This document shows positions 57,088-64,000 of a DNA stretch of 64,000 nucleotides, in pieces. The translations under genes and the position numbers were made by a program. How positions within the stretch are numbered: the stretch's first letter is position 1; each line of letters begins with the position of its first letter. Below the pieces are notes generated by a model, which saw only the letters and a program-made list of their open reading frames with translations, searched no databases and had not been told where the DNA came from. Origin of the DNA: Bidens hawaiensis (taxonomy: Eukaryota > Streptophyta > Magnoliopsida > Asterales > Asteraceae); assembly GCA_021521415.1 (NCBI GenBank), contig JAIQDT010007374.1, forward strand, positions 62,001 to 126,000, in the 5' to 3' direction.

Positions 57088-58806
57088 CTTTGCTTAAACC
57101 AATGGCTTTCTTTCTATCTATTTGCTTCTTTCTTTGCGGCTGCCCCTGTGTAGGGTTCTCTTCTAAATAATTCTTTTTTTGAGATATATGTATTGGTCTC
57201 GTTTCTTTCTTTTGTGATGATATAACCAACCATAAAAGCCCAAACTTACACAAATCCACATAACTGTAGTTCAGCCCGAAAATAAATTGATTCTTTTCTT
57301 CTTTTTCTTTCGTGGCGCACAGCACACTGCTCCATCTTCATATATTCATGTATGTGACATGAAATTAATTCAAATGAATTTAAAATATTATTTAAAGAAT
57401 TCAAAGTTGATTCATAAAACTCCAATTTGCTAATTGATTGAAATCAATATTATTAAGGTAGTAAATTTTAACAAATAATATATATAATAAAACATAATAA
57501 ATAAGTCTTTTTTTTAATGTTTTATTTTTCGGTCTCATGTTTAGTAAAAGTGCTCCGTTTTAGCTTGTCGTCTCTAGAAACCATTAAACTCACGTACAGT
57601 TGATCAAATCAAGAAAGAAAATAATGTTCTCTCTATATAAAATATATATTCTATGTTTTAAGTCGGCTGAAGTAGAGAACCAAAACAAAACCCTTTATGA
57701 TTTTCTTTCTTGAGTTTCACGCGAAGCCCACAAAAAATCCCAGATTTCATTTATTTCTTGTAAATAAAGTCATGAAGCCCAAACACAAACACCACTATTA
57801 CTTTTGTGGCCTTGTGAGCCTAAGAACTCAACTAAACAAACTTCATACGTATATATTTTTTTCTTGTATTATTAAAACAATAATAATAATGAAACTCATG
57901 GAGAATAAATTTGTCGGTTTTCTTATAGAAAAAAAATATCCCAACAATAACTTTTGTGACTTTAATGTGATCTGGAACTTTGGCATCAATACAAAGGTCT
58001 TAAAAGATGGTGTATCGCAATTTGTAACATGCACCACCAACACTTAATTTGAAACCAAATTGTCGATAGACATTTACAATGGTTCAAACAAGGGATGATG
58101 CTGATTATTAGATGTGGTTCCGGAAGTGGATATAATTATAATGAGAAAAAAAAATAGAAGTAAAAAGAAAACAAAAAACAAGGAACATGGGGAAAGTTTT
58201 TTATTTTTATTTTTTCTTTCCTATTCCCACTTGTGATGAATTGTAAGAATAAACTTTTTAAATTTAAATTACGTATTAATTAAAATATAATTTTGTTTTA
58301 CTATTCCCACCTGTGATGAATTGTAGGAATATACTTGAAAATTAGCAAATTGGCTATTCAATTTAGATGGATTAGGCATATTTCTCTTGTTCTTTATTAA
58401 TTTTTTTAAATTTCATCATCGTATCTATTCTTTATATAATTTTAAATCACTATGTTTGTGAACTGTGCTGGTTTTTAATTTTCAATAATTACGTTTAGTT
58501 TCCCTTTTCTGAAGTATTCTCTTATTCTACTATGTCTTGAAAATGATTAAGTTGCCCCTCTCCAACAAAAATATGATTCTTTAACAATTGCCCCTTTGTA
58601 AATCAAAGAAAAACAAGTCACTTAGTTATAACATATCTAATAAATATTATTACTAACCTGTGTTCTTGGCCATAAAGTTTTTACACACATATCTTTTACA
58701 ATTTACATTTTGACATCCAAAAAATCCTTAAACATCCAAGAATGATAGGTAATAACTACATATAAATACCACAACATATCAACTCATATTAGACTCGAAT
58801 ATGATG
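57088..58806. other. Intergenic DNA downstream of the synthase gene
   Basis: AT-rich, no supported gene; ORFs at 57083-57325 (minus) and 57697-58047 (plus) lack recognisable domains. It holds the 33-base copy at 57602-57634 and two copies of a ~31-base phrase (CTATTCCCAC, then TGTGATGAATTGTA, then GAATA) at about 58221-58251 and 58301-58331, an 80-base-period duplication. The 3' untranslated region of the synthase must lie just below 58807; no clear polyadenylation signal was assigned. Confidence 0.6.
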
Positions 58807-61800
58807 TTATGAGAACGTATGGAGAGTCCATGAGGGCCCACGTTGGCATACTAACCCATGAATATCCCTCACAATATCAAAAACCGCCTCTGGTTGAGCT
58901 AGTTTAAGTGCATTTTCCTTCATTATTTTGCGCTCCCTTACATTGCTACTAAACCATCCCGCCACAATTCTAGCCATCTCCCTTGAGCTTCGGGTGAAAA
59001 CACCCGCCCCGTTATTCACCACATAAGGCACATTTCCCTTTTCCTGTTCATACATTCAACACATAACATTATATACATGCATTCTGCCATTCTGATATAA
59101 ATTTACCAATCTAAACTCATATCAATGTAATAAACTTGAAGGTATGCATACTTGTCCAGGGATATAGTCATTGAGGATCAACGGCAGCCCTCTGGTCAAC
59201 GCCTCGGCAATTGTACCGGGTCCCGCCTACAAGTTTATTTCAAAAAATTGTCTCAAACGATATTATATGATATAATTAAATGTACCAAAAAAAAACAACT
59301 TAAATGAAAATACTTTGGTTATAATGCAATCACAAGCACCCATCCATTTCTGCATTTTCTTTTCAAATCCTCTAACCTACAACAACAATACATGTAAAAA
59401 CATATGAATATAGCCTAATAAATGGGCCATTATTTAGATTTTTGGTTGGATACGATTACCTTAACCGGAATCTTCCACTCTAGAGATTCAAGAGATGAAG
59501 CCAAAGATTTGTTTCGACCGCATATTATAACCATTTGTCCAAATGGTTTTCCAGTTTCTTGATCAAGTAAAGCTTCTCCAATAGCCTTTGCGATCTTCTT
59601 CACAGGGCCCATCCCTTCACCACCTCCCATTAACAAGACCGCAGGAAGTTTTGGATCCATTTCTATCTCCACCCTTAAGTCATCCTGTAACAACATTGTA
59701 GAACTCCAAATTAGGCCAAAATAAATTTAAAGTACATAAAGCTACAAATGCAAGAAACCAAGTATCTATATTTGTGTCCCCAACCCCGTACTCCCTTATT
59801 AGTGGTTAAGGAATCCAAGATTATGGTCAAAATCACCTATATTGGGATAGTTAAAGATAGTGCAAAAAAGATTTAACCTTGTTGAGGACAGCACGGGCAA
59901 AAGAAGGTCGAATAGGCAAGCCAAACACACGCAATTGGCTTTTGTCAAGGTCGTCCAGCAAAGCTCGCTTTGCTACCTCTTCTGAAGGGCAGTAGCATCT
60001 GTCAACCCCGGGATGGAACCTGGTTATGAATGAAGTTGTGAAAAGACACAAAATTGTTATCAAGATTCATTTTGCATACTTGGAAGTTAGTTATGTGGAT
60101 AAGGTAACTTTAACGTTTACCATGTTCGATGGCATGTGTTAAGATCTGTAATAACTGTCACAAAGATGACTTTCTTGTCTAATCCTTGCCATTTAAGAAC
60201 CCATAAAGGAATGTGTTGCATAAGAGGATGAACACTGATGATGATATCTGGCTTGTACTCCATTAAACCGGCTTCAACTTCCCTTCAAGTCAAGATTTTG
60301 TCAAAACGTAAAAGAATCAGAAATAATAAAATGCCACTAATAAGGTAAAGGAATGTCTTGATTAAGTCATTAAACATAAAAACACCCAAAATGCTATAGT
60401 AAGTAGTAAATGATGGAGTTAGTTAATCATGACTGAATTCACATGTGAAAAGATAAAGATAAAGATAAAAATGAGGTTAAGTTAGGTAGAGTTTAAAATA
60501 TATGTTTAGTTCATTTGGTAGGGTTATTGTTTAGTTTTTTTCGTTTATTTAATAGAGTTTGACTCATATTAGGATTGGGTTATTGTGTTAGTATAAATAT
60601 AGGTCTAGGGTTAAGTAAAAGTTAAGTTTATTAACAAAGAATCAAAACCGTGTTAGGCATAAAATATGGTGTTTTAACTGTGAAAAGTTGTCCTTAGAAA
60701 ACTCAGGGGCTCACAAATACCATGCTAATCAGTGAGATCAGATAAAACACAACATACACATGGCAAGAAGTCTTTATGGTTAAAGGAAAACTAGCTTAAT
60801 TATCATTACAAACATAGAAGTGATCAATCAATGACGCTGAATTGAAGTTGTAAAAGGAAATAGAAAATAATATACTTGGCATAGAAGGCAGCAAAAGCAG
60901 TGAGATACGAGTTATGTATCCAACGAGGGGACGTGCTACGAAACGCGACGTTCCAAAGTTGGGCGTGTTTAACCATGAACTTATATTGATTTTCCATGTC
61001 GTTTAATGGCCACCCGGCGTATTCTTTACAAAGATCCTTGATAAATATCTACAAAATGGAAGAAAAAAATTAACATATGAATCAACATTAAACAAGAAAT
61101 AGTAAATGATTGTTGAGTTTTCTAACAAATCATTTATTCAAGATTCAACTGAGTTTACAAGTTAGCTCATATAGACCTCAAGGTATTGTTCTTAACAGCA
61201 TTTTGTTCATTAACCTGAAGAACTCTCTCAACAAGAACATAAACTTTATTGAACACGATGCGTACAATACATAATCAATTTTAAGTAGAACACTGAAAGA
61301 ATTACTATAATCACTTGCACGTAGCGCTTAAAAAATGTAGTGAGATAGACAAAAGGGGGTGGTTGGTTGGTTATATAACCACCTTAAAAACAATAATTAC
61401 AAATGCTTATGTTTTCTTAGAAGCATCTCCTTAAAAACAGTAATTACAAGTGTTTATGCTTTCTTAGAATATTCTACATTAAAACTCTTTTCATATTGAA
61501 ATCGGATAATCATTAAAAATGTCAAAATAGCATGAATCAAGACTAGTTGCGGCGTATGTCCAAATGTTTGGTCCTAAAACAATTTCACACATTCGTTCGT
61601 TTTTCCTTAAAAAGGTTTCTTAAGAAATTAAAATAATGGAATTTCTTTCAACTTCTTTTTAATTTGTTGGGTTAGGTTGTACCTTAACAATATCATATAT
61701 GACGTATAACTTTTCACATATTATGTGGGCCATATAAGGTTATACGACCCGCATAATATGTGGAAATTGTTATACGTGCCCATATAAAATGAAATAAGGT

Positions 61801-62272
61801 TTTATATAGTTGTTATACTAGGTAGTTTGCAAAGATTCGGTCCATATAACTTTACTGAAACTGATTGGTGCAGCCATAGCGTGGTGTAAAATGTTATGCG
61901 ACCTGTATAAAACTTATACGGCCGGTATAACCTTATACGATGTGTATCTATAAGAACATACCATTTTTTTCTTTTTAAAGATTTTGAGTGAATAACTAGA
62001 AATTGTACCCTGTATTGGTCTCCAAATTCAATCTTGAAAGCATCACGGATGGCCTCGGCGGAGGCACGATGGCCACCACCGGTATCACTCATCAAAACAA
62101 GCACATTTTTTGTTCTTTTAGCTTCTCGCTCCACCATTTCCTTGGTGGGAGGCCTGTCCTCATCTTCACATGCCAGCCTATTCCAGCTGCCGCCACCGAT
62201 AAAACCATACGCTCCAATGCTCTCAAACACAGTCTTCAACCGACTGCTCGAAGACTCGGGTGGCCTAACCAT
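58807..62272 (-). CDS. MGD2/3: Monogalactosyldiacylglycerol synthase, type B (MGD2/MGD3-like)
   Basis: Makes monogalactosyldiacylglycerol from UDP-galactose and diacylglycerol; type B enzymes act at the outer plastid envelope and are typically raised by phosphate shortage. Eight exons, minus strand: 62272-62009, 61048-60876, 60282-60121, 60019-59878, 59684-59460, 59376-59314, 59226-59152, 59043-58807. Every intron begins GT and ends AG and the phases fit, giving 1341 bases (446 residues plus stop), the family's usual length. Motifs: [16 protein letters not shown] near residue 55, [56 protein letters not shown] and [19 protein letters not shown]. The N-terminus lacks the long transit peptide of type A, hence type B. 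An in-frame ATG at 62290 would add six residues. The usual CHPTWFH reads CHRTWFH here. MGD2 versus MGD3 cannot be decided. Confidence 0.97.
60283..60875 (-). other. Intron 2 of the synthase gene
   Basis: 593 bases, GT at the donor (60875-60874) and AG at the acceptor (60284-60283). The middle (60460-60720) has an LTR- or promoter-like look (AGTATAAATATAGG near 60592), but no TG...CA ends or duplication could be paired. No gene. Confidence 0.85.
61467..61474. promoter_or_regulatory. Candidate P1BS element (GNATATNC) in intron 1
   Basis: GAATATTC fits the palindromic PHR1 binding site. Type B MGD genes are known phosphate-starvation genes. An 8-base degenerate palindrome occurs often by chance in AT-rich DNA, so this is suggestive only. 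No perfect match was found between 62290 and 64000. Confidence 0.3.
61703..61776. repeat. Imperfect long inverted repeat in intron 1
   Basis: Left arm 61703-61729 (begins CGTATAACTTTTCACATA), 18-base spacer, right arm 61748-61776 (ends GGAAATTGTTATACG). The arms pair except for a two-base bulge and about two mismatches. It may be a foldback element remnant or a structure in the pre-mRNA. Confidence 0.85.
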
Positions 62273-62290
62273 TTTCTTCTCATCACACAT

Positions 62291-64000
62291 AAACAGTTCA
62301 AGAAAGCCCAAAAAGAATGATTTTTGCTTGAATTTAAGACAACCCCAGAAACAAAAATGAAGAAATATTGCTGATTTTTCTTTGATTTGACGAATGGAGT
62401 TCTTGAAAATGGTTAAAAAATGAGGCAACATGCGTATAACTTAAGATTATTTTCAAAGGGAAATGGGTTTGTTTATGTATCACCAACTCGATTGGTCAGT
62501 TCTCAGGGTCTTTAAGCCGATGAAGTTCGTTTTCTGTTATAAGAAGGATGAAGTGGAGAGATATTACGTTAATGCTCGTTTGGTGATCTTTTATAATGTT
62601 GTTGATGGGCCAGGTCAGGTTTCAGGAGGAATTGGTTATCGGCCGCAAACAGCCGTAAAAGAGGTGCATTTATAGTAACTAACTTGCCTACCTTAATTTG
62701 GTGGACTTTAAATTGGTGATGCTAGACATATACCACCTTAAAATCGGTACGAGGTTATACTGTCCATATAACTTTTGGAAACCACTTATATGCTAAATAA
62801 ATATGTCGTATAATACAAGGCATATAAAACAAATTTCTACATCATACGGTTTGCTTGGCTGCCGACACGTCATATCACCGTAAAATTAGTTAGTTTTGGT
62901 AAAATTATACAAGCTAGTATAACAATTCGTATCACACCTCATACGGGCGGGCAATAACATAAATTTTGACATATCAAAGGATCCGTATGAGATCTCATGA
63001 TACGGCAAACATGTTATACGGTTGTATATATGTATATAGTGTGTGAGCTACCTTTTTAAAGCAAGTAATATTAATTGTATAATTGGGCTTGACTCTAATT
63101 TGGGTCAGCTTATAACTAGACGAATTGACTCCTTTATTCTTATTTTCTATTAGTTTTGTTATTATTTTTTATAAAGAGGCTCACAATTCAAATTATGAAA
63201 TTAACAACAAACTCCAATTAATAATAATACCATCTTAATATTTCCAAGAAACTAAAATAGTTTATACGAGTTAACAAACGAGTTACTCATATCAAATCAA
63301 CTAGAACTCCACTTGAACAACTCTTATTTGAATCAACAAGCTCGAACAATTTGGCTGAGTTTTTAACGAGTTTTTTAATGAGCCACGATTCGTAAGCTAT
63401 TTTAACAACGATAACTAATTAAGACAACATGTTTTCATACTTTTTTCTTTAAATATAACGAGTTTCAATATAATATAATATAATATTATTATAATATAAT
63501 ATAATATAATATAATAACATTATTAAGACATATAAACAACATTATATATAATTATATCTCAGGATTGAATAGATGTCATCTGTTTGGAACTTGTTACCTA
63601 GACATTTATAGCTAACATTTCATGAACGATGGAGTTTCTTATTCTTAATTCCTTTGCCTCAACAAATCATGTGGTTTATGTGGTATTTCTACCTAACAAA
63701 ACATCAATCATTTCTCAAAAATTCAAAATTGCCTTGGCTTTGGAGGTTTCAAATTTTGTTGTTTACAAGCTATTGTATATTTATGGGTAGTATGGTAAAC
63801 CAGTCGAGTTTTCAATGATGGGGAGTTCCTTTATTTAATAAAGGAAAGAATATAAACATCATTTTTATTTATTCATTAATTTAAACTAATAAAATGAATA
63901 TATGTCTCATTATTTCATCCGCGCTCGTTTACGTCTTCTTATGCTCTTCATTGAAGTTTCTTTTCGTTCATTTGGATATGTATGTTTGTTTGTGTAATGC
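62291..64000. promoter_or_regulatory. Upstream region of the synthase gene
   Basis: 5' side of the minus-strand gene. The stretch 62740-63030 is dense in TATACG/CATACG motifs (for example TTATACGG near 63018, CATACGG near 62852, CATACGGGCGG near 62939) like those in intron 1. No TATA box can be assigned with confidence, and the transcription start is unknown. The plus-strand ORF 62463-62675 has no recognisable domain. Beyond 63100 the DNA is AT-rich with no features apart from a microsatellite. Confidence 0.5.
63467..63516. repeat. (ATAAT)n-type microsatellite
   Basis: About ten imperfect five-base TATAA/ATAAT units in AT-rich DNA upstream of the synthase gene. Confidence 0.9.

Larger units (their letters stand above)
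61049..62008 (-). other. Intron 1 of the synthase gene
   Basis: 960 bases, GT donor at 62008-62007 and AG acceptor at 61050-61049. It holds an exact GAATATTC (61467-61474), which fits the GNATATNC consensus bound by PHR1-type phosphate-starvation regulators, and a long inverted repeat at 61703-61776. Several TTATACG-type motifs lie between 61700 and 61945. No gene inside. Confidence 0.9.

Noticed and set aside
57697..58047. 116-residue plus-strand ORF in the intergenic region
   Set aside because: Low-complexity, rich in F/N/K/I, no domain; not supported as a gene.
60440..60720. LTR-like block with a TATA box in intron 2
   Set aside because: No TG...CA ends, primer site or target duplication could be paired; left as an intron note.
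62003..62360. Two plus-strand ORFs over exon 1 of the synthase gene
   Set aside because: Shadows of the well-supported minus-strand exon.
62463..62675. 70-residue plus-strand ORF upstream of the synthase gene
   Set aside because: No homology I recognise and no supporting context; could be chance.
1..64000. CRISPR arrays, bacterial operons, tRNA or rRNA genes
   Set aside because: None seen; tandem repeats present are LTR minisatellites or microsatellites, and the tRNA-like matches are only primer binding sites.

Overview
This window is plant nuclear DNA. The only ordinary protein-coding gene is a split plant galactolipid synthase gene (58807-62272, minus strand) with eight GT/AG-bounded exons. 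Almost everything to its left is nested LTR retrotransposons plus one LINE fragment. The style of the elements (Ty3/gypsy chromovirus polyproteins preceded by an acidic 'DPEE'-rich ORF, initiator-Met-type primer sites, an Athila-like tRNA-Asp primer site) is what I associate with Asteraceae genomes, but the species cannot be read from the sequence. I see no bacterial operons, CRISPR arrays, rRNA or tRNA genes.

Layout. 1-2871: Athila-like element on the minus strand (internal remnants, tRNA-Asp primer site, LTR). 2872-5857 and 12683-13106: one interrupted copia-type element on the minus strand, mainly its long gag. 5858-12682: a Ty1/copia element on the plus strand inserted in that gag, with clean 5-bp target duplications and an odd internal duplication of the flank. 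13107-24906: a Ty3/gypsy chromovirus on the minus strand with both LTRs, followed by a partial second internal region (24907-25773) and a partial third LTR (to 26222). 26223-35025: a 5'-truncated Tat-lineage gypsy on the plus strand, with dual RNase H, an antisense extra ORF and an intact 3' LTR. 35128-39850: another gypsy gag-protease on the minus strand, split by an LTR (35805-38746) that itself carries an older copia LTR. 40613-40870: LINE reverse transcriptase fragment. 41727-45132: a decayed copia element on the minus strand. 45133-57087: a second chromovirus on the minus strand, inserted in the integrase region of that copia; a solo LTR of the 13107-24906 family sits inside its left LTR. 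57088-64000: gene territory with the galactolipid synthase.

None of the retroelement polyproteins is intact: all carry stops, frameshifts, truncations or insertions, and one reverse transcriptase has lost a catalytic aspartate. The synthase gene, by contrast, joins into an uninterrupted 446-residue frame and looks functional. The window's interest lies in the recombination history recorded in the nested elements (flank duplication beside a copia, a tandem LTR array whose two outer flanks differ, a chimeric LTR), in a hairpin preserved exactly in three LTRs, and in the non-coding DNA around the synthase gene.
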